A DNA stretch of 64,000 bases from the NCBI GenBank assembly GCA_024195585.1, contig SWBL01000151.1:50942-114941 (forward strand), read 5' to 3'. The notes under the pieces were generated by a model. That model was not told the DNA's origin and did no database searches. It saw only the letters and a list, made by a program, of their open reading frames with translations. The translations under genes and the position numbers were made by a program. Origin of the DNA: Aureobasidium sp. EXF-3400 (taxonomy: Eukaryota; Ascomycota; Dothideomycetes; Dothideales; Saccotheciaceae). This document shows positions 10,633-21,791 of this stretch, piece by piece. The first letter of the stretch is position 1. Each line of letters opens with the position of its first letter.

Positions 10633-12120
10633 ATGGCCTCAAACTCCAGTCTTTACATCCATGCTACCATCATTACGGTCGACAAAGAAAGGCGCATTAT
10701 CCTGGATGGCGCTATGCTGATCAGACGCAACCAGATTGTGGCAATCGGCAAAACAGTTAACCTATTGAACGACTCTCTCGTCTCGTCAGACACAGAACAG
10801 ATTGATTGTTCTGGTCGGATAATCCTACCTGGACTGATCAATACGCATGCGCACCTCGCACAATCCCTTCTGCGTGGTCTTGCAGAAGACCTCCCCTTGC
10901 ATTCCTGGCTATGTGATTCAATTTGGCCTCTTGAAGCGAGTTTCGGTCCGAGAGATGGTTACATAGGAGCAAGATTGACCATTGCTGAGATGTTGAAAAG
11001 CGGAACCACGTGTTTTCTGGAAGCCATGTTGACTCATCGGTCTGGTTTCGAGAATGTGGCGACCGCTGTAAATGAAATGGGCATACGAGCTTGTCTTGTG
11101 AGTTGATTCCCCTGAGAGTCGACACAAATTGCTAACTGCTCGCAGGGAAAACTGGTGAAGGTTGAGGAGACCAACAAGGCAACTGGTATGATTGACCCAA
11201 GAGATCGAGATATCTCAAGCATGTCTATTGCTTCCGCCCTGGAAGCGCACAATGTTCACCACGGCTCATGCGATGGCCGATTGCATGTGTGGATGGCAGC
11301 AGGAACGCCTAGAGGTTCGCCGGCTGCTTTGCACAAAGCTATCGGAGATGCCTGCGAGAACTACGGTCTAGGTCTTACCATGCATTGTGCTGAAGCCCCA
11401 AAAGACCTTGATATCTTCCATGACTGCTATAACTCGAGTCCTGCAGAGTTCTGCAAGGTCAACAATCTGATCAGGAACGGTGGAAGAACAGTCTTGGCGC
11501 ACATGGTCAATCTCGATCTTGCGAAGGATCTGCATTTGCTGAGTGAATGTGGCGCTACTGTCGCGCACAATCCCGCGAGTAACTGCAAGCTTGCCTCAGG
11601 TATCGCACCTATCCCGGAACTTATGGATGGAAGCGTCAATGTGGCCTTGGGGACCGACGGCGCTCCTTGTAACAACACCTACGACATGTTCCAGGAGATG
11701 CGACTGGCAGGACTGATCCAAAAAGGAGTCAGGAGAGATGCTGCTGTCATGAGTGCCGACACAATCTTGGAGATGGCGACAATCAATGGTGCCAGAGCTC
11801 TGGGTTTGGAAGACAAGATTGGTAGCTTGGAGGTTGGGAAACTTGCTGATTTCGTGGTACTGCGGGTTGGGGGTCTGCATTGTGCTCCTTTCGATCAAGA
11901 ACAGTTACTTCATGGTAGTGTTGATCCAGTCACTACTGTGGTGTATTCATGCACTGGTTCAGATATCGAGAGGGTTGTTGTCGATGGCCAAGTTCTTGTT
12001 CAAGGGCAAAGACTTCTCTGCGCTGATGAAGACGAGATACTGGCACAAGTACGTCAAGCAGTGAGAAGTATTCGTGACTCTGCTGGCGTTGTGTCGAGGC
12101 AGGCCAAGAATTATGTCTGA
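10633..12120 (+). CDS. amidohydrolase (SAH/MTA/guanine-deaminase-like)
   Basis: Metal-dependent deaminase/hydrolase of the amidohydrolase superfamily, 479 aa. Exons are 10633-11097 and 11146-12120; the 48-nt intron has GTGAGT, a GCTAAC branch site and CGCAG. Metal ligands are visible in order: NTHAHLAQSLLRG (His72, His74), TMHCAEAP (His235 with Glu238), LAHMVNL (His274) and the catalytic Asp in ALGTDGAP (Asp326). The C-terminal composite beta domain ends with the usual KLADFVVL strand. The family deaminates purine-like rings (SAH, MTA, 8-oxoguanine, guanine) or dechlorinates s-triazines. Partnership with a purine permease favours a nucleobase substrate. It is cytosolic. The exact substrate is not decided. 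Confidence 0.9.
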
Positions 12121-12249
12121 TATTATGTGGAAGCTTTGTGATATCCTGACTTGACCTATGGCTTTGCTATTCGTGGTGTCTATAGGAAATTTCATCGTGT
12201 CGAGATGTAAATCAAAGTAGATTCTTTTCCCTCATTCCACCCCCAGTGA

Positions 12250-12331
12250 CCAAGACTTTTGGCCATGTTGATGACATCTTACTACGCAGCACGGAGGCAT
12301 AATCTGGGTCCCGAGTGGCCAAAAGACTTGG
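12250..12331. repeat. 16-bp inverted repeat at the regulator gene start
   Basis: Bases 12250-12265 (ccaagacttttggcca) pair with 12316-12331 (tggccaaaagacttgg) with one mismatch and a 50-base loop. It surrounds the most upstream possible start codon (12259) of the Zn2Cys6 regulator, so it lies in the leader if the ATG at 12409 is used. Confidence 0.6.
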
Positions 12332-14526
12332 CTCACATGAGTGCCGACGTTGCCACGGACGCGACTCGATCGGAAGCATCCTATCGGTGCCATCGTACAA
12401 CACTCTGGATGCCCAAAGAAAGAACCACATGCACCGAATGCTCTATTCGCAGGCAGAGATGTGATCGCGAAACACCATGTGGCCGATGTGTCAAGCGAGG
12501 TGTAGCTGACCGTTGTACCCGAATATGGTCTAGCAGAGAGGAGGCCAGATCACACCGTGTCTCGCTGGGTCGACAAGTGCGACAGGACACATCAACTGAA
12601 ATTGACAGCCCGAATCCAGGCCAGATGGAAATGGCCAGTGGAAACTCAGCGTTGTCCACATTCGAACATGCGAGCTTACCAACGGATTCAACTAGGCGTA
12701 GTGCGAGCATTCCTCCTGACGAGGCGACATCCGACTATGGCGCAGCGCCCGTCTCGACTCACCTGGATGGGCACAACAGCGGAGATAATGACGCTCTGGA
12801 GTCAAATGAACTGATCTTGCAAAGTCCGTCTATCACTACTAGCCAGTGCCTATTGATCGACGGTCTCGTTCCGTCACAATCTCCGCTCCCCCCTGGTTTT
12901 CCGGATCTTCGCGCAACCTCGCTAGCTTTACTGGAATTGCATCTACCGAGTGTCTCTCAGATATGGTCTCTTGTTGATTACCATGAGAAGTTCTTGCTGT
13001 GGTATCATGGCTGCTATCATGGTCCAACTTTCCGACATGAGCTAGAAGAGAGTCTCGAGAATCATGACGACTCACTTCCATTGGCTGTGCTTGACCTTCA
13101 ATGGGTTGCCTTGCTTTTCTCCATCATGGCCGGCAGTATGGCATGTGCAAATCGGAATTTGACCAACTCATGGAGATTTAAAGAGGATGAGGTTTCGAGG
13201 TTGTCGAAACAATGGTATAAAGCCACTTCAACTTGCCTCGATCTGGCTGAGTATACCTACAACCATCATATCCATGCAGTACATGCTATCACTACCTTAA
13301 CCATGTCGGCTCATACTTTAGGTTTCTCTGAGGACATTCTGGTCATGCTAGGATCTGCTTTGCGAATCGCACAAAGTTTGGGCCTGAACAGACTCGAATT
13401 GATCAAGAGGCTGGAGAATATAGCAGAAAATTCTCCTCAATTGCAGCGTGTACAGGTCCTTGAGCGAGAAATCGGTCGACGACTATGGTCACAGTTGTGT
13501 GTACAGGACTGGTTTTCGCTACCCTTCACTGGATGTCAGACTATCTGCCTGTCAGATTTCACTGCCATAAAACCCTCAAATAGGAATCACATCACGATGG
13601 AACCACTACCAGAGGCTACTCCCACGTACATCAGCTACGGGAACTACGTCAACGATATTGCAAGGCTGGTTGCAGAACACCACGCTTCCAAAGCTCAAAG
13701 CAGTACAGCATTTCTCATGTACGAGAAAGTCCTTCAATATGACGCAAAGATGAGGAACCTGGCACGAAACGAGATGCCTGCTTATTTCAACGTTACTACA
13801 CCGATTGAAGAGTCATGGGCTTGTTTCATTCCATGGGCAAGGAGAAGTCTGACAATCTGTTTCGCACACAAAATTATCATGATCCATCGGGACTTCATCC
13901 GGAGAAGTTTCATCAATCCTGCCTTTCAGATGACTCGAAACACATGCATTGCAGCTTCGAAAACTATACTCCGAGAGGCGAAACAAGAGCAGCAAGAGGA
14001 TGGACCAGTGATATGGATCGATCAGGTATGGATCGGAATCGAGCTCTAATTCTCGCAGTTGACTGTTTCTCAGGCCTTCTGTATAGTCGCAGGAATAATA
14101 CTATGCCTTGACATCATCCATCAGCATACCGATCATCCTGAGTATGCAACTCACACCAATATGGTCAACGAGTGTATTGCAATGCTTCAAAAGTACGAAA
14201 CAAGTTTGATCGCTCGTCGTGGCGTATGCATATTATCTACGCTGCTGTCAGAAAGGAAGAAGCTTGTCCAACCTTGGTCTGCAAGTCGCAAAAGAGCGGC
14301 TCCTCGAGGTGATACCGATGCTCAGACTTCTAAGCGTAATAAGATAGATCTTACTTCGGTACGCAATGCACTTGCTTTCCAGGTAGATCGAGACCACGAG
14401 ATTGGGCATTGTGTTGGAAAGGGCGCAGCAACTTTCGTTCGCAAGCAGATTGCGGAGCTTCTTCCTCCACAAGCGGGCTTTTCGAATAGCTTCCTGTTCG
14501 GTGAGCTTCTGGATTTTACAGAATGA
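12259..14526 (+). CDS. Zn(II)2Cys6 transcription factor
   Basis: Fungal-specific nuclear regulator. The Gal4-type cluster reads TTCTECSIRRQRCDRETPCG, then RCVKRGVADRC, with all six cysteines in place. The middle domain (about residues 230-550) fits the fungal_trans family, including LLWYHGCYHGPTF and the REIGRRLWSQLCVQDWFS block. The first exon ends at 14025. The 48-nt intron 14026-14073 (GTATGG..TTTCTCAG) joins IDQ to AFCIVAGIILCLDI, the usual terminal helix; an acceptor at 14058 would instead give a 33-nt intron, also in frame. The start may be 12259 or the ATG at 12409, just before the zinc cluster. It follows the amidohydrolase by 138 bases and is the likely local regulator of the permease, amidohydrolase and dioxygenase group. 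Confidence 0.88.
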
Positions 14527-15090
14527 TACCAAACCTAGAATATCTCTGGACGGCATTTGCATTGTAGAATTGACATTGTCCCAACCTTGTTCCACGCTTC
14601 GTTCGTTGGGACACGACCGCTCTTGACGTTTCCGCCAGCGATCGTTGTACGACATCTTGGACGCGACGCGCTTTTGTCGGATAAACACGCTGACAGACCA
14701 CGAAAATCTTCAAGTACTGCACGCTGGATCACAAAGCCCTACAACTTGGCGGAGAAAAGATGCTGAGAGCCCTGCTGCATTTGAAAATGCCTATCTGCCA
14801 CCTGAACTTCATCCATCATACGATGCATATGGTCCTATCCAACCCCGCACTTCGTCCAACACACCCTTATCAGCCGATATCGCACAACGATAGAGCGACA
14901 CAATCGCCTTCTGTCGATTCGTGTTAGCCTGCTTATCATACGTGGAGGCCTATCACTGGTTGTGCGACACACAAGTGCCTCGAGTGTGATCCTTGAGAGA
15001 GCATATAAGTACATCCGCTGTAGCTCAGCTTCTCCATCAATAGTATCTCCACAACCTATCAATCCTGCATCCCTACAACCATCGAACAAT
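14527..15090. promoter_or_regulatory. dioxygenase promoter region
   Basis: This 564-base interval between the regulator and the dioxygenase holds no gene. A TATA-like element, catataag, lies at about 15002-15009, some 85 bases upstream of the ATG at 15091, followed by a C/T-rich leader rich in CAACC and CATCC typical of fungal 5' UTRs. Confidence 0.4.
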
Positions 15091-16131
15091 ATGGGCACGA
15101 CAGAATACCTAGCAAGATCCATTCCAACCATTTCTCTGGCCGATTTTGACTCTCGTATTGATGCCATCACTTCTGATCTAGTCTCGGCAGCCGAGAAGGA
15201 TGGCTTCTTTTGCATCGTCGATCATGGGATCTCCCGCGAACAGGTCAACCAGATGTTTGACAACTCTGCTGCATTCTTCAATTTGGACGACAGTGAAAAA
15301 GCTACTGTACCGTTCTCAGCCGTACACAATGCCGGCTGGGAGAAGAACGCTCAAATACGGCCCAGTACTGGTGCAGTGGACCGGAAGGAGTCATATCAGA
15401 TGCAATTCAGCGAGAACATGGAAGGTCGATGGATTGACGAAGATGTGCTTCCGGGCTTCAAGAAAAACAGCCTCGCATTCATGCACAGCGTTCAAGCCGT
15501 CTCCGAGAAGCTCATGGTCTGTTTTGCCAGAGGACTAGGCTTCGAGAACGACTTCTTCGTCAAGTGCCACGACGTCTCAAAAAGCGATTCCCAGACTGTC
15601 GCTAGACTTCTTCACTACTTCCCGACGCCCGAGAACACCAATGGAGAAGTCTATCATCGCGCTGGAGCTCATACCGACTGGGACTTCCTGACCTTGCTTT
15701 TCCAGAAAGCCGGTCAATCAGGACTTGAGATTTGTCCCGGCCGTGAAGTGTCAACCAGTTTCGGTTATGGAGATACATGGACCAAGGTTGATCCCGATAC
15801 TGAGTCAAATGCCATCATCTGCAACATCGGAGACTTGCTCATGTCATGGTCTGACGATCGATTTAAGAGCACCTTCCACAGAGTCAAAGCTCCTTCTGAG
15901 CCTGGAGACTACTATGGGGAGAGATATAGTATTGCGTTCTTCAACCAGCCACGGAAGAGTGCAGAGATTCAAGGACCGAAGAAGAAGTATGCCATGGTTA
16001 CTGGAGGAGAATTTACCAGAAATGCAATGCAAAGGAACTTCAAGGCTTTGCTGGAGAAGACAGAGTCCAACTCCAAGTCTGGAGCAAACGCCTCTTTTGT
16101 TTCTGTCAAGGAAGTGTCGGTTACGGCTTGA
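15091..16131 (+). CDS. 2-oxoglutarate/Fe(II) dioxygenase (IPNS-like)
   Basis: Intronless, 346 aa from the ATG at 15091 (MGTTEYLARS); a longer frame upstream is leader sequence. The N-terminal DIOX_N domain is seen as DLVSAAEKDGFFCIVDHGI. The double-stranded beta-helix core follows with iron ligands AGAHTDWDFLTLLFQ (His194, Asp196) and STFHRV (His263), and the 2-oxoglutarate-binding RYS (Arg278, Ser280). All catalytic residues are intact. The family includes isopenicillin N synthase, ACC oxidase and thymine 7-hydroxylase. Next to a purine permease and a deaminase, oxidation of a nucleobase or related heterocycle is an attractive guess, but sequence alone does not fix the substrate. Confidence 0.9.
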   Translation: MGTTEYLARSIPTISLADFDSRIDAITSDLVSAAEKDGFFCIVDHGISREQVNQMFDNSAAFFNLDDSEKATVPFSAVHNAGWEKNAQIRPSTGAVDRKESYQMQFSENMEGRWIDEDVLPGFKKNSLAFMHSVQAVSEKLMVCFARGLGFENDFFVKCHDVSKSDSQTVARLLHYFPTPENTNGEVYHRAGAHTDWDFLTLLFQKAGQSGLEICPGREVSTSFGYGDTWTKVDPDTESNAIICNIGDLLMSWSDDRFKSTFHRVKAPSEPGDYYGERYSIAFFNQPRKSAEIQGPKKKYAMVTGGEFTRNAMQRNFKALLEKTESNSKSGANASFVSVKEVSVTA

Positions 16132-16492
16132 TCAACCATGTTACTTCTCTGTCTTGGACGTTCTTTTTAGTCACCAGCCTGTCATGAACTTCGAAAAAGC
16201 ACTTACACGTCATCTTCCCTCTATCATCGATCAACGTGATCCTTCTAGAGCTACCTTCGTGCAGATCCATCTTGGACTGCATGGTATTCACCTCTCAATG
16301 CGGCACAAGAGGAAAGTATAGCGAGCAAGAGAGTTCCCATAGCATATTCGATAAAGCATACATTTCCTACTTTTCCCAGGAACGCATCGCTGGAGATCCA
16401 AAACGCACCATCTGTCTACATCATTTGTTCATCTTAGTACACCGTTGACTGCGTCGTGCCAGTCTCGATGTTGGGCCCGTTGATAAATCCAC
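16132..16492. other. no gene seen
   Basis: A 361-base convergent intergenic region between the dioxygenase (+) and the amino-acid permease (-); it contains the 3' flanks of both genes and nothing else recognisable. Confidence 0.5.
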
Positions 16493-18123
16493 TTATCTTT
16501 TAACAGACCCAGAATTGTCTGCACATGACCATGCCGATGTGCCGCCGTCTGAGTTGTAACTGTCGATAATAGAAACAACAGAGCCATAGGTGCCGGCAAC
16601 CATAAGGAACATGCCTGAGACGATGACAAAGATGCACCAAGCCACCATCAAAGTCCACTTGCGTGTACGTTCACCATGCCAATTATCATATAGCCACATG
16701 CAACCATACGGCTGGAAGGAGAGCAGAGTGCCGAGGAGTGCGCCGATGAGAGACACGAGGCCGCCAAAGACAGGAATGGCACTTGCGATGATATAAGAGA
16801 TGATGATAGTGCCGGCAGTACAGCCAAACCAAGTCACCCAGTGAATCGCAGTGTTCTGAGTGACGTGCTTCGTGCCACGCAGTAGGCGAAGGAACACATA
16901 TTTTGCTGGTAACTGGCGACGAATTAGTAGGCTGTTTCCACGTTTTTTGATTTCTAACCTACGTGTGAAAGCAGGATGGTGCTGACGCAAAGTCCCGGTA
17001 GAGCCAAACCGTAGCAGACCTTCTTCATGGTCGCTCCGGCAGATCCCAGTGCAGGGGAGGCAACATATGAGCCACAGAAGTAATAGACCACAACCCCGAT
17101 AGCAACGTATATAGCTGTGACGATTGACTGACAGATGATGAGCGAGCGGGTAAATAGGCGAGGGTCGCGCATCTCAGAAGCAATCGGGAAGAAGCCAGGC
17201 GTGCCAGCGTAGGCAAATACCAAGGACGATATCGCTGATATAGCATCTTCGAATGTGGGGCTGCCGACAATTTTGTAGTCCGACTTCCAGGGGCCAGTCT
17301 GAGGTGCTGCAGCCGGACGGCCTCCCACCCCGACAGCGACTGTCAGAGTCAAGACTTCAATGCGTTAGTCACAACTTCCGAACATTGGTCTAATCGACTT
17401 ACTGGCTGAGATAATTGCGATAACTCCCGCCCATGCGAGCCATGTGATACGGCCCAGCGTCTGAATACTGCAGAAGATGAAGCCAATGATAGCGGCAACG
17501 ACCACGAAGACAGCAGTGCAGGCGCCATGAGTCGAGAGTGCATTGAATGCAATCGAGATGCTGAGCATTCCGGAACCAGCAACAAAGATCCAATCTGCAT
17601 GATTAGCATCAATCCCTCGTATCGGATCAGTCGAACCTCTTTTCTACTCACAAAGAACGTAGGCGACGCCCATCACCTCCCGGCCAATGTTACCAAACAG
17701 CAATCGACCCACATCATCGATTCCATAGACTTCAGGGTGTCTCAGCTTGAATGCACCCACCATGTAGTCTGACCAGGTGGTGATGATAGCGATGACAAGA
17801 AGACAGATGATACCAGGAATCATGCCGAGGACGTCGAAGACTGCTGGGATTGAAAGAACACCCAACCCGATCTGGGTTTTCATCATAAGAGCGACAGTCC
17901 CAAGCCATCCCACCTGTGATCGGTCAGTACGTGAAGAGAAAGCAGTAAATCATGTCCATACGTCGCGATAGTTAGGGCCACCCTCTCCAATATCTCCGAA
18001 GACTGCATCATGGTGCGGATCGAGAATCACGACTTGCCCAACATTGTGAGAGTACGTCAAGCTGAGTTTGTTCTCAGACTTCTCTTCAACCTTTGGCATA
18101 TTTGGTTTCGTGGTGTCAGACAT
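16493..18123 (-). CDS. AAAP-family amino-acid permease, 5 exons
   Basis: Plasma-membrane or vacuolar amino-acid transporter (Aa_trans family, like Neurospora mtr). Exons are 18123-17962, 17913-17653/17652, 17594-17403, 17354-16963 and 16912-16493, giving 475 aa; the four introns are 48-57 nt. About 54 soluble residues precede the first segment, which contains MMKTQIGLGVLSIP, the hallmark first helix of the family. Further blocks are AYAGTPGFFPIASEMRDP and the late SFQPYGCMWLYDNW. Eleven membrane segments are expected and visible. It is transcribed towards the nucleobase genes, but its other neighbour is P5C dehydrogenase, so it may supply proline or hydroxyproline to the catabolic genes that follow. 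Transport specificity is inference. Confidence 0.9.
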
Positions 18124-19059
18124 GATGGTTATGATCGTTGATTGATCGTGAATGGAGGAGTGGTATGGCATGTGGAAGTAGGGAATGAGGTCGGCAATAT
18201 ATCCGACCCAGACCATGTACACATGTATCTTATCATGCCAAGTCGAACGCCTCATGATCACGCGCAGAAGGTGGTCTAGCACTTCGCGAAGCTATCCGAG
18301 CGCTATCTTCCTTCATCCAGAAGATACGGATGTTATCACCACTTCTTGGACTGCTGCACATACTTGAGAAACTCAGATAAAGGAACATCCGAAGTAGCTT
18401 GTAGACAATATGACTCTCTACCAACCAATGGTGTAAGAGCACTTGTATGTCATGCCCCTTATCTCAGCACGTTTGCGAGAGGCTGCTCCGCATGCAACGT
18501 ACAGCCCTACCTGCTCCATATCCAACTGATATGGACGTATCGGTAGACTTGTCCAGACCTTGATGTCATATCTCTCACCTCAATTCATTGTCAACGGCGG
18601 GACAATCGTCCGAGGAGGGCAGGGCAGAAATTCGGCAGCAAAACCGAAGTGACAGCGTACGGAGCAGACCACAATGTTTAGATGTCCGATGCAGTTGCCC
18701 TACCGTAACTAATTCCTATGCCAAATTTCCTTTCCAAAATGCTTCTGTCCCTTTCTCTTCGTTCAAACTCCTGGATTTATCCTGGAGCTGAGTTTGGTTT
18801 AGAGAGCAATACCGGGCTTGTCGTATGTCTGACTATGGCAAAGCAAAGAAGAAAAGCATATACTTCTGCTGCAGGTGAGTTACCAGAAAAGCAATATTGA
18901 GCTGGTACTTCGGAATCATACACATTGTCAAGGACAAGTCACGAAGTCTGCCGACGCTGGATCACAGAGACCCAAGTCACAGGCTTAGAATTTCATGGAT
19001 CTCGGCTATCTAACTCGATCTGATTGAGGATTTTGTGTTGTACACTACATATCAAGTAC
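18124..19059. other. no gene seen; permease promoter
   Basis: These 936 bases are the 5' flank of the permease and the 3' flank of P5C dehydrogenase. Short ORFs are present on both strands, but none shows a domain. Confidence 0.5.
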
Positions 19060-20830
19060 TTAGTAGTTGCTAGGATACAAAACATCGTGCAGCTTGTGAT
19101 ACTCTTCTTTCAGAGTACGAGGAGCGGTGAAACGGACAAGCATGCCAGAGCTTCCTGCTTTGTCATTGGTCCCACTACCACGCGCGCCACCGAAAGATTG
19201 CTGTCCAATGACTGCACCGGTAGTCTTACAGTTGGTATAGAAATTTCCTGCGGCGTAGCGAAGGCGATCCTCGGTCTTGCGGATGACCTCTTGGTCAGTA
19301 GCGAAGATTGCGCCAGTCAAGGCAAAGCCACCACCCTGCTTGTCGATGGCTGTGAGCAAAGAGTCATATTCGGCGTCCGGATAGACGTGAGCGACCAAGA
19401 CAGGACCGAACAGCTCCCTATTGAATAACTCATGGTCGAGCGTCTTGGCAGCGTAGATGGTAGGGTCGATATACAAGCCTTTGCTGCCGTCGTATGTGCC
19501 ACCAACAATTCGCTCGAGGCGACTATCTTTGTTTGCCTCATCGATCGCGGTAGTAATTTTTTTGAAGGCTGCTTCGTTGATGACAGGGCCAGTGAAGCTT
19601 GTGAAGTCTTCAGGCGCACCAACCTTGACATGGCTTAGTTCTTCCTTCATCTCTGACCAGAACTCAGCAGCACGGCTCTCGGGAATGTAGATACGAGAGC
19701 ATGCTGAGCACTTCTGACCCGCATATTCAAATGTAGCGCGGATGGTATGCTTGACTGAGTTGGGGATATCGGCAGAGTTATGAACCAGGTGGAAGTTCTT
19801 GCCCGAAGTCTCGGCGATTATGCGAGGATAGTCGCGGTACTTCTTTGTGCGCACTCCATCAGCAGCTCTAGCATATAGCTCGCGGAACACGTCTGAAGAA
19901 CCAGTAAAGTTGAGGGCAGAAAACTCGGGATGGTCGTAGACAACGTCGGTAACAAGTTCGGCGTCGCCATTAACAAGTTGAATCACATTTGGCGGAAGGC
20001 CAGCCTCAAGCAGAATCTTGTGAACAAGATAACTAGCGTAGACGTTACCAGCAGAGGGTTTCCACAGAACGACATTGCCCATTAAGGCAGGACCGGAGAT
20101 TAGGTTGCCACCAATGGCTGTAAAGTTGAACGGAGAGACAGCATAAACGAATCCTTCTAGCGGGCGCCAGTCGGTGTGGCCAGCCTGGCCAGATGCGTTC
20201 AGTGTTGGTTGTCTTGAGTAGATTTCCTCGGCAAAGCCAACGTTGAATCTGTAAAAGTCGGCCAGCTCAGCTGCGGCATCGATTTCGGCCTGCCAGGCAT
20301 TTTTGCCTTGACCTAGCATAGTTGCGGCCATCAGTTCAAACCGATACTTAGTCGAGACCAGCTCGGCTGCGCGCAAGAAGATAGCGGCTCGATCATGGAA
20401 TGAGGTCTCCTGCCAGGTCTTCTTCGCCTCGAGTGCTGCTGCGATGGCTGCGGCCACATCTTCTTTGGTCGCTGGCGAATAGCGGGCGAACACGGAAGCC
20501 GTCTCTGATGGCATGACCGTCTCCAGTTCCCCTTTGCTCGCGGACTCAACGCCATTCTTGACTGTAGGCACTGACACGGGCAATTCCTTTCTCAACTTTG
20601 CCAAAGCTGCCAATAACTTCTCTCTCTCGGGAGAGGATTGCTCATAGTGAAGCTAAACAAGCGTTAACATCGAGACCATATCTTCGTCCTAAACGACTTC
20701 TTACATTGGGTTCATTATAAGGTTTTGGGATCTTGAATGCTGTAGAAACTGATCGTGCAGGGTATACCCTGGCACCACCGGTTCGCACCAAGTTACGCCT
20801 GAATGTTGTTCGGGAGAGCACGGATTGCAT
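19060..20830 (-). CDS. PUT2: delta-1-pyrroline-5-carboxylate dehydrogenase, mitochondrial
   Basis: Oxidises P5C (as glutamate semialdehyde) to glutamate with NAD+. The same enzyme in animals (ALDH4A1) oxidises 3-hydroxy-P5C to 4-hydroxyglutamate. Exons are 20830-20705 and 20652-19060 with a 52-nt intron, giving 572 aa. The N-terminus MQSVLSRTTFRRNLVRTGG is an arginine-rich mitochondrial presequence; a longer upstream frame lacks that character. Catalytic residues are visible: Glu near 323 in IIAETSGKN and Cys near 357 in EYAGQKCSACSR. The cofactor and family blocks are SPFNFTAIGGN, LWKPSAGN and ALNFTGSSDVF, and the end reads GSSGMLVRFTAPRTLKEEY. The protein appears complete. It is the second step of the proline/hydroxyproline route encoded around it. 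Confidence 0.96.
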
Positions 20831-21791
20831 GTTGGAGAATGGATGAATGAGTGAGACAGTCCCGCTGCCACAGGAATATATGCTGTCTGCACCGGCCGCA
20901 GGACGATTCGGTTTCTCGACCGTGGACAAAAAAACATCCGCTTTCGTATGACCACACTACGTGTTGGATAAGAGCTGGCCGAAGGTGCGGGGCAGCACGT
21001 CGGGATCGCATCCGTAGCGTCCGTCGATCGATGTCACGAAGTAAATCTAGCAGCGAGCAATTGTATCAACAGGCATAGACAAAGAAGTTCTAATTCGGCA
21101 AAAGAATCCAGATGACGCTTTGGTTTGTGCGGCTACTACTCAACGTGTGATAGTTGACATGGCAAATTGTGCCCAGAAAACACCACATACCCGACACCTT
21201 GACAACACTCGGAAGAGACACTTGAGGCTTTATGTCAGACCCAAAGGAATGGATACAAGCATAATGAGCAGGGTGTGTATCGGTAACAGTGGCAGTATGA
21301 ATACAGTGCCAACACACATACCAAGAAGCAGGGTGTTGAATAAACAGGGTCACTGTGTCAACATGTTGCGACAGGCTTTACCGTGTCATCGTGCTCATTG
21401 ACATATGGCAGCCTGCTTGACTTGCAGAGCCATTTGGGAGAGTTGCAACAAGTACAACCAAAGTTCTCTGCACTTGACAGACTCTTGTCATTGATTCTAT
21501 TGCCACAAACACCACTGTTGTTACAAAAGACTCGAACAAACACCCAGGCGGAACCGAAGAGAGACAGGGTAGATCTCAACCTTTCACTCGAGCAACATGC
21601 CCAAGAGCAACAGAGTCAGTCCCGATGTCCAATCCGCAAAAAGGTAGAATACCAATACGTCTGAACAGACCGCAGAAGTACTGACGGAGGAGTTAGCCAC
21701 TTGGCAATTCCATATCGATACCATCACTCTTGCACGCAATTCAACGCAGTTAGTGCATGAGATCAATTCTTGATTCTGAATTCGTATAAGC
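20831..21791. other. no gene seen; P5CDH promoter
   Basis: A 961-base interval with the promoter of P5C dehydrogenase and the 3' flank of the aldolase. A CCGG-CCG stretch occurs at 20892-20898. A 93-codon frame at 21383-21664 (+) shows no family features and was not accepted. Confidence 0.45.

Noticed and set aside
10918..11127. Minus-strand ORFs over the amidohydrolase
   Set aside because: They cross the amidohydrolase exon and its intron; the plus-strand metal motifs settle the coding strand.
16590..18282. Plus-strand ORFs and the longer first frame of the AAAP permease gene (start at 18282)
   Set aside because: The permease exons fit on the minus strand with consistent phases, and the first soluble segment starts cleanly at the ATG at 18123; the upstream frame is leader.
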